A stretch of 64,000 bases of DNA from Palsa-883 sp963847615 (GTDB lineage Bacteria; Pseudomonadota; Alphaproteobacteria; Acetobacterales; Acetobacteraceae), in assembly GCA_963847615.1 (NCBI GenBank), contig CAWKAN010000017.1, positions 620,001 to 684,000 on the forward strand. The letters are read 5' to 3'. The translations under genes were made by a program, and so were the position numbers. The notes beneath the pieces are model-generated. The model was not told where the DNA came from. It did no database searches and worked only from the letters and a program-made list of their open reading frames with translations. Shown piece by piece: positions 23,420 through 34,516 of this stretch (position 1 is the stretch's first letter; each line of letters begins with the position of its first letter).

Positions 23420-24356
23420 ATGAAACTGGCCTTCTTCGACGACTACAAACTGGGCGTGGTGCTGGGCGACGGGATCGTCGACGTCTCCGCCGCCGTGCGC
23501 GACATCGCGCACACCGGGCCCGGCAACCTGATCACCGGGCTGATCGAGACCTTCGCCGCCTGGCGCGGCAAGCTCGAGGCCGCCGCCAGCGCCGGCAAGC
23601 CGGTCCCGCTCGCCGGCGTACGGCTGCGCGCGCCGCTGCCCAAGCCGGGCAACATCGTCTGCATGGCGGTGAACTACATGGAGGACGGCACCCGCGCCGC
23701 ACCCGCGCCGCTGAACGCATTCCACAAGGCGCCGACCGCGATCATCGGCCCGGGCGACACCATGGTGCTGCCCGACGTGCCGGCCACCATCTTCGAGGGC
23801 GAGGCGGAGATCGCCGTGGTGATCGGCAAGCGCGCCACGCGCGTCAGCGCCGCCGAGGCGATGGGCTACGTGTTCGGCTACATCAACTTCATCGACGGCT
23901 CGGCGCGCGGCCTGCCGCCGCCGGGCAACGTGTTCTTCCAGATGAAGTCGCGCGACACGTTCTGCCCGATCGGCCCGTTCCTGGTCACCGCCGACGAGAT
24001 CCCCGATCCGCACAAGTTGCCGGTGGAACTATCGGTCAACGGCGAGGTGAAGCAGAACTTCAACACCGACGACATGGCGCACAAGATCCCGCGCTGCATC
24101 GAATGGGTCACCTCGATCCACACGCTGGAGCCGGGCGATATCCTGGCCACCGGCACCAACCACCGCGGCCTGTCCGCCTTCATGGACGGCGATACCGTGG
24201 AACTGGAGACGCAGGGCCTCGGACGGCTGACGCATCAAGGTGCGCGATGAGCTGAAGCGCACCTGGTCGCGCGAGACGCGGCTGGACCGGCAGAACAAGG
24301 GCTTCGATACGCCGACGCCGCAGATCGGCGGCAAATACGCGCCGAAAGCGGGTTGA
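23420..24356 (+). pseudogene. Fumarylacetoacetate hydrolase-family gene with a C-terminal frameshift
   Basis: Starts MKLAFFDDYKLGVVLG. FEGEAEIAVVIG provides the ExE metal ligands and ATGTNHRGL is the family's conserved loop. The frame as read stops at 24250 after RLTHQGAR. The truncated relative at 26829-27294 reads ACGATCAAGG where this copy has ACGCATCAAGG: an extra C near 24233 shifts the frame. Correcting it gives RLTIKVRDELKRTWSRETR... to a stop at 24356, about 311 residues. The loss of about 40 residues could be real or a base-calling error. Family members hydrolyse or decarboxylate beta-keto acids. Confidence 0.85.
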
Positions 24357-24624
24357 GTGGTGACAACCGGCGGCCCGCCAAGCGTACGCCGCCGGTCCAT
24401 CCCGCGCCTGCTGAGATTGTATTCACCTGACAGTTGAGGCTGCGCCTGCCGATGGGAAGGCAGGTGTGGCATGCCGTTTTTGGTGGGGACGAGCGAAACC
24501 CGAGAAAACTGCCCAGACGGCAAAGACCACGACGCCCGATATCTGGATCAGTTTCATCATCGTTCCTCCCTGTCCGACCGCTCGCTCCTTCGCGCGCCGG
24601 CGGCGGTCCGCATGAGATGCGGGC

Positions 24625-24939
24625 CTACTTCACGACGAGATTGTTCTGCACGGATCTGACGCCGGAAATGCCAGCGGCGACTTCGCCGGCGTGCGCCCTC
24701 ACCTGATCGCTGTTGACGAAGCCGGCGAGCTGGACGACGTCCTTGTAGGTCTCAACGCTGATTTCGAAGGATTTCAGACCCAAATCACCGAGCAAGGCGG
24801 CCTTGACCTTCGAGGTGATCGCCGCGTCGTCAACATATTCGCCGGTGCTCTCGGTTGTACGGCTCGACGACGTGCAGGCAGCAAACGTCATCGTCGCGAC
24901 GAGCATGGCGACCAGGCGTATCCACAACGCTTTCTTCAT
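24625..24939 (-). CDS. BON-domain lipoprotein
   Basis: 104 residues. The signal peptide ends in a lipobox FAAC (Cys21). One BON domain follows: DDAAITSKVKAALLGDLGLK, VVQLAGFVNSDQVRAHAGEV and VRSVQNNLVVK. OsmY-like BON proteins bind the envelope and are often stress-induced. First of a run of small envelope genes on this strand (24625-26454). Confidence 0.88.
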   Translation of the reverse strand: MKKALWIRLVAMLVATMTFAACTSSSRTTESTGEYVDDAAITSKVKAALLGDLGLKSFEISVETYKDVVQLAGFVNSDQVRAHAGEVAAGISGVRSVQNNLVVK

Positions 24940-24983
24940 GATGACTTACCCAAGGCTTAAGTGACGGGCACGACGATCCGCGC

Positions 24984-25136
24984 TCACCGCAACAACAATA
25001 CGAGCAAAACGATCAGGATGATGAGACCGATACCGCCACCCCCATAGCCGAAATGGCGCGGCATATAACCTGAGTACCCACCGAAGAACGAAAGCACGAC
25101 GAGCACGACTATGACCACAAGTAGAGTGTGTAGCAT
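24984..25136 (-). CDS. Very small membrane protein (DUF3309-like)
   Basis: 50 residues, MLHTLLVVIVVLVVLSFFGG then a Gly/Tyr loop (GYSGYMPRHFGYGGGGIG) then LIILIVLLVLLLR. Two hydrophobic segments around a glycine-rich turn resemble DUF3309-type proteins common in stress-response clusters of alphaproteobacteria. Too short for most gene callers. Confidence 0.65.
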   Translation of the reverse strand: MLHTLLVVIVVLVVLSFFGGYSGYMPRHFGYGGGGIGLIILIVLLVLLLR

Positions 25137-25325
25137 CACTCTATCTCTCTATGCCGTTCCGGTTCCGGCAGGTTCACAATTGCTGCGGCTTGCTTTATTG
25201 TCTGGGGGAGGCGAGTCGCGAAAGCAAGGATCGCGCTATAGGCCGGTACGTTCCGCGAACGTGATTGGGCCACCGACTGCTCTGCCGGTCTGCGGAACGC
25301 GCGGCAACCCGCTGGACGCCCGATT

Positions 25326-25481
25326 CTAATGGCCCACATTGCCAGGCTGGCCACGATCGTCGTGGGACTGGGGATGATCGCGGTCTCCTTGACCGTGATC
25401 GCCGTAACCACGACCCGGGCCAATGACACAACCGGTGAGGGCGAGCGAAAGCAGCAGCAGTGTGATCAATGTCCTTTTCAT
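25326..25481 (-). CDS. Small lipoprotein with His/Asp/Gly-rich tail
   Basis: 51 residues: MKRTLITLLLLSLALTGC is a signal peptide with lipobox LTGC, followed by VIGPGRGYGDHGQGDRDHPQ and a hydrophilic end. The start is preceded by GGAGGACCAA. The tail looks disordered and may bind metal. Family not recognised. Confidence 0.65.
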   Translation of the reverse strand: MKRTLITLLLLSLALTGCVIGPGRGYGDHGQGDRDHPQSHDDRGQPGNVGH

Positions 25482-25708
25482 TTGGTCCTCCAGCAGGGGT
25501 AACGCCGACTAGGGTGGAAGAGGGCGCCGCATTGCATGGGGCCGACACCAGGCATTCCTTGATGCGATGATGCGGGCGGATCACGGTTGATCCTGTCCCC
25601 GGTTCGTCCTCCTCTAACGACCTTTTAGCGCGTGGTCCGGTCCTCCCGTGTTCTGCGTCGCTGGCTCGCGAACAGACGATGACCAGCGGCCTATCGCCGT
25701 TAAGGAAA

Positions 25709-26167
25709 TTACTTCACGACAGTGATGTCGACCACCCGGTTGTGTGGTTCCGCGGCGTCGTCGGCCGTCGCTACCTGCTGCTTGCCTTCGCCGATCCAGC
25801 TCGTGTCGATGCGGGCAGCCGGCACGCCGGCGGCGATGAGCGCATCACGGACCGCGTCCGCCCGTCGGTGCGACAGCGCCATGTTGGCGGGCGGGGCGCC
25901 GACGCGATCGGTCTTGCCGATCACCGTCACGCGCGCCGTGCTGAGATTTGCGACGACATAGGCTACTTTCTGGACGATCTCCTGCCCTCGCGCGTTGATC
26001 CCGGAACTGTTGGTATCGAAATAAATCTGATACCAGGCGCCGACCAACTCAGGACCGGTCGCAGCGGCAGTCTGCGGCGGCGATGACGCTTGTTCCGCGC
26101 ATCCAGCAGCGATGGAAAGCGCGAGGGTAGCAACAAGCGCTCGCAAGATTTTCGCAGATTGCAACAT
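25709..26167 (-). CDS. OmpA-family peptidoglycan-binding lipoprotein
   Basis: 152 residues from ATG 26167, behind GGAGG. Signal peptide with lipobox AAGC, then a single OmpA C-terminal domain: YFDTNSSGINARGQEIV, VTVIGKTDRVGAPPANMALS and RRADAVRDALIAAGVPAARI. Such proteins anchor the outer membrane to peptidoglycan. Belongs to the envelope cluster. Confidence 0.88.
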   Translation of the reverse strand: MLQSAKILRALVATLALSIAAGCAEQASSPPQTAAATGPELVGAWYQIYFDTNSSGINARGQEIVQKVAYVVANLSTARVTVIGKTDRVGAPPANMALSHRRADAVRDALIAAGVPAARIDTSWIGEGKQQVATADDAAEPHNRVVDITVVK

Positions 26168-26211
26168 TGTAGCCTCCATTGTCTGCCGACGCTGTTCTGG
26201 ACGTGAGCTGC

Positions 26212-26454
26212 CTACCGCCAAATCGGCCGGCCGAGATTGATCTGGCTTGGACTGGTGAGCGCGCCGGTGCCAGCGCCTACCGCGCCGCCGATCAGCGCGC
26301 CCTCAAGGGGAGCGCCGACCATCCATCCGCCGAGCGCGCCGACTCCGGCGCCGATTCCGGCGCCGCTTACGGCGCGTTCGCCGGGCCTGTTACCGCACCC
26401 GCCGAGCACGCTTAGCGAGAACAAACAGACGGCCGCCAAGGTGACCCGCTTCAT
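26212..26454 (-). CDS. Glycine-zipper lipoprotein
   Basis: 80 residues from ATG 26454 (GGAGG upstream). The signal peptide ends in lipobox LGGC. The mature part is a glycine-zipper of the osmotically inducible lipoprotein type (SGAGIGAGVGALGG, GGAVGAGTGALT). Probably outer-membrane associated. Separated by 44 bp from the OmpA-like gene and likely co-transcribed. Confidence 0.8.
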   Translation of the reverse strand: MKRVTLAAVCLFSLSVLGGCGNRPGERAVSGAGIGAGVGALGGWMVGAPLEGALIGGAVGAGTGALTSPSQINLGRPIWR

Positions 26455-26828
26455 GACTTGCCTCCAAGTGGATCGTTCATCCATCCCGCATGGGCGGGTT
26501 GGCCGACGCCGCAGCACCCATCACGACAACCGGTGTTGGCTCATGGCTTTTCGGCTCACGGCGGGACCTACCTTCGGCCCGTCACTTGCTCATAGCGCAG
26601 TCCCCCATTGCACATGGTTGAACTCTGCCCATCCAGCCATCCGCTTGCGCTCGTCGAAGAGCGAAATATTTTAATAGAGGATCCAGGCCGCGCATTGATC
26701 TGGATCAACAGCGCGACAAAATCCCGATCGGAGTGGAGCACAGGATCATGAGCGCGGCCGAACCGCCCCGCTTAAATCATAGCATTCAGCGCCGGAAGCC
26801 TGTCCCGCGACGCGCGCTTCTGACGGCC
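26455..26828. other. Intergenic region with an FNR box and no intact gene
   Basis: Apart from the FNR box at 26695-26708, nothing recognisable is seen. An ATG at 26748 opens MSAAEPPRLNHSIQ, which runs out of frame into the FAH fragment; it may be the start of a gene lost when the fragment was joined here. Confidence 0.6.
26695..26708. promoter_or_regulatory. Perfect FNR/FixK box, target uncertain
   Basis: TTGATCTGGATCAA, identical to the boxes before ubiT and groEL. To the right a class II start would fall near 26743, just before ATG 26748 of a broken frame; to the left the nearest gene is the lipoprotein start at 26454. Confidence 0.8.
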
Positions 26829-27294
26829 GCCCGGCAACGTGTTCTTCCAGATGAAGTCGCGCGACACGTTCTCCCCGATCGGCCCGTTCCTGGTCACTGC
26901 CGACGAGATCCCCGACCCGCACAAGCTGCCGGTGAAGCTGTGGATCAACGGCGAGGTGAAGCAGGACTTCAACACCGACGACATGGCGCACAAGATCCCG
27001 CGCTGCATCGAATGGGTGACCTCGATCCACACGCCGGAGCCCGGCGACATCCTGGCCACCGGCACCAACCATCGCGGGCTGTCCGCCTTCATGGACGGCG
27101 ACACGGTGGAGTTGGAGACGGCGGGTCTCGGGCGGCTGACGATCAAGGTGCGCGACGACCTGAAGCGCACCTGGTCGCGCGAGACGCGGCTGGATCGGCA
27201 AAACAAGGGGTTCGATACGCCCACGCCGCAGATCGGCGGCAAATACGCGCCGGCCCGGGCTTCCTATGGCACAAATCCAAGACACAAGGTGTAG
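26829..27294 (+). pseudogene. Truncated second copy of the FAH-family gene
   Basis: From 26829 to about 27252 the sequence is closely similar to 23925-24348, starting abruptly inside the codons for PGNVFFQMKSRDTF and keeping the TGTNHRGLSAFMDGDTVELE block. The N-terminal half with the metal-binding ExE motif is absent. The C-terminal frame is intact here and shows that the other copy has a one-base insertion. It ends with a different tail (ARASYGTNPRHKV). Confidence 0.85.
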
Positions 27295-27530
27295 GGTCGG
27301 CACGACGATTCCGGTCACGATGAAAACGCTCTAACGTCATGCCCGGCGCGCGGGTCAGGTCCAGGCTGGCAAGGCTTAGCCCGGCCATGACGGGCCGACG
27401 GGGTCGCTCCGGGCAGCCTGCCGGCAGCAACTGACCAGCGCCACCCGCACGCCAACACGGTGTCGCCGGGGTTGGCCCGCCAGATCCCCACCGGCCCGCG
27501 CGGCGATCCGCGCGGGCCGGTGGAGGCTTC

Positions 27531-28757
27531 TCAGGCGGAGATCGGGAACTTGCACTTCTCGTTGAGCGGGTGCAGCGCCACGGAGGCGGGCGTGGTGTGC
27601 AGCAGCTTGTAGAAGTCCCATGGATACTTGCTCTCGGCCTTGGTCTTCACCTCGAACAGGTAGGCCGGGAACACGCCGCGGCCGTCGGCGCGGATGCTGC
27701 CCTTGCCGAAGGCATCGTCGTCGGTGGGGATTGATTTCATATGGGCAACCGTGGTGCGGCCGCTCTGGCCCGCGTTCGCCGCCCCCATCGCCGCCACGGT
27801 CTTCAGGTAGTGCCGCGTGATGCCATAGGCGCTGGCATGCGCCTGGTTCGGATAGTTGTTCGGCGTGCGCGGCAACACCCGCTTGGTGAAGGCCCGCGTG
27901 CGGTCGTTGAGGTCCCAGTAGAACGTTTCGGTGGTCACCAGCCCGGCGGCAAGATCGAGGCCGAGCGCATGCACGTCGGTGATGAACATCAGCAGCGGCA
28001 CGATCTTCATCTTCTTGTCGAGGCCGAACTCATGCGCCTGCTTGACGCAGTTCTGGGTATCCAGCCCGGCGTTGGCGAGGCCCAATGTCGTCGCCCCGCT
28101 CGCCATCGCCTGCGTCAGATAGGCGGAGAAATCGGTGGTGTCGGGGAACGGATAGCGGACCGCGCCCTTCACCATGCCGCCAGCCGCCTTCACCAGGTCC
28201 ATGTTCTGCTTCTCGAGGATATGGCCGAAGACGTAGTCGGCGGTGATGAAGAACCAGTCCTTCTGGCCGGACTTCACCATCGCGCCGCCGGTGGAGATGG
28301 CGTTCTCGTAGGTGTCGAAGCTCCAGACGATGGTGTTGGGGCTGCACTGGCCATCGGTCAGGTCGGTGGTGGTGGCCGAGGCATTCAGCATGATCTTGTC
28401 CTTCTCCTTGGCCACCTGCGCCACCGCAAGCCCCACCGAGGAGGTCGGCACATCGATCGTTGCCAGCACGCCTTCATCGTACCACTGCCGCGCGATGGAG
28501 GAAGCGACATCCGGCTTGTTCTGGTGATCCGCGGTACGCAGGTCCACCTCGAACCCGTGCGCGGCCGGATTGAACTCCTCGATCGCCTGGCGCGCGCAGG
28601 CGATGCTGGTCGGTCCGGTGTTGTCACGATAGGTTCCGCCAAGATCGGTCAGCACGCCGAGCTTGATGGTGGGCTTGCCCTGGGCGCGGGCGCGCAGCAT
28701 TGGCGCGGCGGACAGCGCTGCTGCCCCACCGAGCAGCAGGCGACGAGAAACAGGCAT
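27531..28757 (-). CDS. ABC transporter substrate-binding protein, Leu/Ile/Val-binding family
   Basis: 408 residues from MPVSRRLLLGGAAALSAAPM at 28757 (GGGAGGGG upstream); the twin-arginine and AQA end suggest Tat or Sec export to the periplasm. GVLTDLGGTYRDNTGPTSI and the NASATTTDLTDGQCSPN block are typical of peripla_BP_6 proteins that bind branched amino acids, amides or aromatic acids. No permease or ATPase genes are adjacent, so it is either an orphan receptor or served by a remote transporter. Confidence 0.9.
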   Translation of the reverse strand: MPVSRRLLLGGAAALSAAPMLRARAQGKPTIKLGVLTDLGGTYRDNTGPTSIACARQAIEEFNPAAHGFEVDLRTADHQNKPDVASSIARQWYDEGVLATIDVPTSSVGLAVAQVAKEKDKIMLNASATTTDLTDGQCSPNTIVWSFDTYENAISTGGAMVKSGQKDWFFITADYVFGHILEKQNMDLVKAAGGMVKGAVRYPFPDTTDFSAYLTQAMASGATTLGLANAGLDTQNCVKQAHEFGLDKKMKIVPLLMFITDVHALGLDLAAGLVTTETFYWDLNDRTRAFTKRVLPRTPNNYPNQAHASAYGITRHYLKTVAAMGAANAGQSGRTTVAHMKSIPTDDDAFGKGSIRADGRGVFPAYLFEVKTKAESKYPWDFYKLLHTTPASVALHPLNEKCKFPISA

Positions 28758-29173
28758 GGAAAACCCCTCCCAATTGTCGTGTCGTGGTTCCGCGCTTGGA
28801 CGCGGGATGCGGTCGCTTGGCGCCGCTGGCCGGAAGTGTGGCACAGGCCGTTCGGTCCAGCTAGCCGGGCGCGAAGCCCCGCCACGGGGTGGGGTCCGGG
28901 AGGCGAATTGCGCCCAAGGCGCCGGCGCGCGGCTGGCCGGCGCGCGATCGCGGCCGGCTCCGCCCCGGCGGCCAGGCGTGCAGCGCGGCCGGGCGCGGGC
29001 TTGATTCAGGTCATTGCAGGCCTTGCCATGCCGGTCATAGGGAACCCAGGATTGGCGTGGCGCCAGGCGCCAGCCGACCGACGCCGGGCGTCCAGGGAAC
29101 GCGGCCCGTGGAATGCCCCATGGAATGCCCCATGGAATGCAATGCGCAAGCGCACCGAACGAGGCAGGGTGGA
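28758..29173. other. Divergent intergenic region with a weak FNR-like site and a 12-bp tandem repeat
   Basis: TTGATTCAGGTCAT at 29001-29014 matches the FNR consensus in the left half only. At 29109-29140 the 12-mer TGGAATGCCCCA is repeated 2.6 times, about 35 bp before the next start codon. No gene is seen. Confidence 0.5.
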
Positions 29174-31846
29174 ATGAGCGCGGAATGGAGTGTCGCCGGA
29201 CTGCTGCGATCGCTCGCACAGCGCGGGCAACATCCGGCGGTCGTCCGGTTCGGCGCGGCCGGCCAGACGGTCTGGAGTTGCGCCGCACTCGCCGAACAGG
29301 CCGTGACGCTGGCGCATGGGCTGCGCGAGGCAGGGCTCGGGCGCGCGCAGCCGATCGCGCTCTGGGCACCCAACGGCGCGGAGTGGATCGTTGCGGCGCT
29401 GGGCGTCATGGCGGCCGGCGGCGTCCTGGTGGCCATCGACGACCTGTCCGACAACGCGCAACTGGCGGCGGCGCTCGAGGTCAGCGGCGCCAGGCGCATC
29501 TTCGCCACGTCGCGCCATCTCGCCGCTGCCGGGGACCTGCTGCGCGCGCGGGCGGTGGCGACGATCCAGCTCGACGCGCCGAGCGGCGGCGGCACGGCGC
29601 GGCCGGGCTGGCCGGCGCCGCGCGGCGGCACCGCCGCGGCGCTGCCGATCCCGGCCGCGGATGATCCGGCCGTGCTGGGCTGGACCTCCGGCACCACGGG
29701 AACGCCGAAAGGGTTCTTGCTGACCTACCGGAATATCGGCAGCAATGTCGAAGCCTTGTGCGGGCTCGCCGCCATCGGTTCGCAGGATCGCCTGCTGCTG
29801 CCGCTGCCGCTGCACCACGCCTATCCGTTCGTGGTGGGCATGCTGACGCCGCTGACGGTCGGCGCGCCGATCGTGCTGCCGGCGGGCGTGACCGGCCCGC
29901 TGATCCTGCAGGCGCTGCGCGACGGCGCGGTCACCGCGGTTCTCGGCGTTCCCCGGCTGTACGAGGCGATGCTGGCGGCGATCGGCGGGCGGGTTGCCAG
30001 CCATGGCAGCGCGGTGCGCGCGACCTGGCGCCTGCTGCTGCGGCTCGCGGCCTGGACCCAACGCCGCACCGGCCTGCGTCCCGGCCGGCTTTGGTTCGCC
30101 CCGGTCCGGCGCGGCATGGCGCCGCGGCTGCGCTACCTGATCTGCGGCGGCGCGCGGCTGGACGTCGGCACCGAGACGACGCTGGAAGCGCTCGGCTGGA
30201 CCGTGCTGGTGGGCTACGGCCTGGCGGAGACGGCCTCGTTGTTCACCGGCAATCCGCCGCGCGAGCGCCGCCGCGGCAGTGCCGGCCGGCCGCTGGCCGG
30301 CGGCGAGATCCGCATCGCCGCGCCGGACGCCGATGGCAGCGGCGAGATCGAGCTGCGCGGCCCGGCGATCACCGCGGGCTACCTGAACAATCCTGAAGCG
30401 AACCAAGCATCGTTCACCCCGGACGGCTGGTTCCGCACCGGCGATGTCGGCTTCGTCGATCGCGACGGGTTTCTCTACGTGACCGGCCGCAGCAAGGAAA
30501 TCCTCGTGCTCGGCGGCGGCAAGAAGATCAATCCCGAGGGGCTGGAACGGATCTACGGCGCGGCACCGCAGATCGGCGAGATCGCCGTGCTGGAAGACCA
30601 GGGGGCGCTGGTTGCCCTGGTGTGCCCCGACCTGGCACGCGTCCGCAAGATGGGCACGGTGAATGTGCGCGATGCCATCCGCGTGGTGCTGGCCGAAGCG
30701 GCGCGGGAGCTGCCGGCGTATCAGCGCCTGGCGGGTTTCGCGCTGACCGAGCAGCCCTTGCCGCGCACGCGCCTGGGCAAGTACCGGCGCTTCCTGCTGC
30801 CGGCCCTGTATCGCGCGGCGCTGGGCGGCGGGCCGCGGCGCGCGGCGCAGCCGCTGGGGCCGGACGACCAGGCCCTGCTGCGCGACCCGGCGGCCAGCGC
30901 CGCCTGGGCACTTCTGCATGAGCGATATCCCGACCAGGCGCTCGATTTCGACGTGACGTTCGGCCTGGAACTGAACCTCGACTCGTTCGGCTGGATGGGC
31001 TTGGCGGTCGCCCTGCAGGAGCGCTGCGGGGTTGTGCTGAACGAGGCGGATATCGCCGGGATCGATACAATTCGCGACCTGCTGCGGCGCTGCGCGGCGC
31101 TGGCGGCGGCGGGCGGAGCGGCGGCGGAGACGCCGGCCGAGGCCACCGGCGTTGATCCGTTCCTGGCGCCCACCGGGGCGCTGCTGACGCTGCTCGGCGT
31201 GACGCTCTATGCGATCAACTGGGTCGCCATGCGCGCGCTGTTCGGGCTGCGGGTCAGCGGGCGCGCGGCGCTGCCGGCGCATGGCGCCTTCGTGATCGCG
31301 CCCAATCACCTGAGCTACCTCGATCCGCTGGTGATCGCCGCGGCGCTGCCGCTGTCCTGCCTGCGGCGGGTCTATTGGGCGGGCACGGTCACGCTGCTGT
31401 TCAGCACCCGGCTACGCCGGCTGGTGTCGCGCGCGGCGCACATATTTCCGGTTGACGAGCGTCGGCCGGATGCGGCGATCGTGGCCGGCATTGCCGTCTT
31501 GCAGTCCGGCCACGCCGTCGTGTGGTTCCCCGAGGGATGGCGATCGCCCGACGGCCGGCTGCAACGCTTCCTGCCGGGGATCGGCCGGATCCTGCTTCGC
31601 GCCGGCGTCCCCGCCATTCCCACCAGCATCGGCGGCACGTTCGAGGCCTGGCCACGCGGCCGGTCGCTGCCCCGGCTTGCGCGCGTCAGCGTGACGTTCG
31701 GCAACGCCGCGCCGGCCGAGGGCCTGCGCGCCGCCGGCAGCGGGGAGACCGCAGAGGCGCGGGTGGCGCAGGCGCTGCGCGAGCGGGTGCTTGCGCTGGG
31801 TGCCGGGAGTGAAACGGGGTCCGCAACTCCGCGCCATTCCGCTTGA
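29174..31846 (+). CDS. Trifunctional acyl-AMP ligase - acyl carrier domain - PlsC acyltransferase
   Basis: 890 residues from ATG 29174. An ANL ligase (TSGTTGTPKG near 171, GWFRTGDVG, TGRSKEILVLGGGKKI near 436, PRTRLGKYRR near 529) is followed by a carrier domain whose phosphopantetheine serine is in NLDSFGWMG (about 602), then a lysophospholipid acyltransferase with NHLSYLD (about 710) and FPEGWRS (about 784). This order predicts activation of a fatty acid, loading on the carrier and direct transfer to a lyso-lipid, much like Aas in phospholipid repair but with its own carrier domain. A membrane helix (GALLTLLGVTLYAINWVAM) precedes the PlsC part. Confidence 0.88.
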   Translation: MSAEWSVAGLLRSLAQRGQHPAVVRFGAAGQTVWSCAALAEQAVTLAHGLREAGLGRAQPIALWAPNGAEWIVAALGVMAAGGVLVAIDDLSDNAQLAAALEVSGARRIFATSRHLAAAGDLLRARAVATIQLDAPSGGGTARPGWPAPRGGTAAALPIPAADDPAVLGWTSGTTGTPKGFLLTYRNIGSNVEALCGLAAIGSQDRLLLPLPLHHAYPFVVGMLTPLTVGAPIVLPAGVTGPLILQALRDGAVTAVLGVPRLYEAMLAAIGGRVASHGSAVRATWRLLLRLAAWTQRRTGLRPGRLWFAPVRRGMAPRLRYLICGGARLDVGTETTLEALGWTVLVGYGLAETASLFTGNPPRERRRGSAGRPLAGGEIRIAAPDADGSGEIELRGPAITAGYLNNPEANQASFTPDGWFRTGDVGFVDRDGFLYVTGRSKEILVLGGGKKINPEGLERIYGAAPQIGEIAVLEDQGALVALVCPDLARVRKMGTVNVRDAIRVVLAEAARELPAYQRLAGFALTEQPLPRTRLGKYRRFLLPALYRAALGGGPRRAAQPLGPDDQALLRDPAASAAWALLHERYPDQALDFDVTFGLELNLDSFGWMGLAVALQERCGVVLNEADIAGIDTIRDLLRRCAALAAAGGAAAETPAEATGVDPFLAPTGALLTLLGVTLYAINWVAMRALFGLRVSGRAALPAHGAFVIAPNHLSYLDPLVIAAALPLSCLRRVYWAGTVTLLFSTRLRRLVSRAAHIFPVDERRPDAAIVAGIAVLQSGHAVVWFPEGWRSPDGRLQRFLPGIGRILLRAGVPAIPTSIGGTFEAWPRGRSLPRLARVSVTFGNAAPAEGLRAAGSGETAEARVAQALRERVLALGAGSETGSATPRHSA

Positions 31847-31987
31847 GGCGGCGGTTGCAGCCGCGGCGGCGCGGTTCCTGCCGATGCGGACCGGGGCGCG
31901 CCGGACGAAACGATCGCCGTCCCGTCTTTTCGGCCGGTTGGCGCCGCGTGCCGGCCTGGCCGATTGCGGACATGGCAGATGATCCCG

Positions 31988-32581
31988 TCACGTCTGGTTC
32001 GTTCCACTACGGGACTTACCCTGGTGCGCCGCCTGGTTTTTCGGATGCAGCAGCGGCATTGTCCGCCGCCATGACGGGCTGGTGCTGCCGGCCTGGCTCT
32101 GCTGGCGGTCGCGGCCGACCGTCTCCGGCGCGCGGGCCAGGGCACAAATGAGGTCGGCGCGGCTGACCACCCCAACCAGCTTGCCGTCGCGGACGATCGG
32201 CACGCGTTTGATCTTGTGCCGCAACAGCAGGTCGGCGAGTTCTCCGAGCGGGGTGGCCTCGGTTGCGGTCACCACCGGCCCGGTCATCAGGTCCCGCACC
32301 CGGCGCCGGTCCGATCGCAGGTACTCGGCGAAGGCCGGAGCAAGCTCGGCCCCTTGGGCCAACATGCCGAGCCACCAGGAGCGGTGCAGCGCATTTTCCT
32401 GCCCGAACGGGCGCAGCAGGTCGCCCTCGCTGACCATGCCCAGCAGCTTGCCGTCCTTGTCGCAGACCGGGGCCGCGCTGATCCCGTGGCGGGCCAGCAG
32501 CGCGGCCGCCTCGGCCACCGTGTCATCGGGCCGGACGCTGACCACAAGGTGGGTCATCACGCTGGCGGAAGTGATCGGCAT
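31988..32581 (-). CDS. Two-CBS-domain protein
   Basis: 197 residues from MPITSASVMTHLVVSVRPDD, with GGAGGATCGAGC before the ATG. Two CBS repeats: AAALLARHGISAAPVCDKDG and ELADLLLRHKIKRVPIVRDG, each ending in a GMVSEGDLL / GVVSRADLI motif. CBS pairs bind adenine nucleotides or NADH and act as energy sensors. The region between repeats (about 65-100) is of the kind seen in low-oxygen universal-stress regulons. Divergent from groEL, with its own FNR-like box. Confidence 0.9.
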   Translation of the reverse strand: MPITSASVMTHLVVSVRPDDTVAEAAALLARHGISAAPVCDKDGKLLGMVSEGDLLRPFGQENALHRSWWLGMLAQGAELAPAFAEYLRSDRRRVRDLMTGPVVTATEATPLGELADLLLRHKIKRVPIVRDGKLVGVVSRADLICALARAPETVGRDRQQSQAGSTSPSWRRTMPLLHPKNQAAHQGKSRSGTNQT

Positions 32582-32649
32582 GCTCGATCCTCCATCGCGC
32601 CCCCGCCGAATTTTCCCGCCCCGGATAACCGGTTCCGCCGGCGGCGACA

Positions 32650-32663
32650 TTGATCTCGCTCAA
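32650..32663 (-). promoter_or_regulatory. FNR-type box for the CBS gene
   Basis: TTGATCTCGCTCAA on the plus strand (TTGAGCGAGATCAA in the CBS direction), one mismatch to the consensus. A -41.5 position predicts transcription start near 32615 and a leader of about 34 nt. Confidence 0.65.
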
Positions 32664-32694
32664 TCGCGCCGCCATCGGTTCGCTTCGGGTGGTT

Positions 32695-32708
32695 GATCTG
32701 GATCAATG
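32695..32708 (+). promoter_or_regulatory. Perfect FNR/FixK box upstream of groEL
   Basis: TTGATCTGGATCAA. A class II start would lie near 32743, about 140 nt before the GTG start codon. Confidence 0.8.
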
Positions 32709-32883
32709 CCCTTTGGGCGGGGCATCAATAGCAATAATAAGGCAGAGTTTTCCGGTGCGGCGGCTCATCGCGCGCCGATCGGCGGCGTGGGCGTCCGGCC
32801 GGCTCGCCGCGTGCCAAAACTTGGCCCGGCGTTCGCCGCTGTCGCCGAGCGCGGCCGGGCAGAGCGGAACCAGGAGGCGCTTC

Positions 32884-34506
<1,623 letters not shown>

Positions 34507-34516
34507 GGGCACGTCG

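Larger units (their letters stand above)
32582..32883. other. Divergent control region between the CBS gene and groEL
   Basis: Holds two FNR-type boxes, one placed for each gene, and the groEL leader with AGGAGG before GTG 32884. No CIRCE-like inverted repeat was seen, so control by HrcA is unlikely. Confidence 0.65.
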
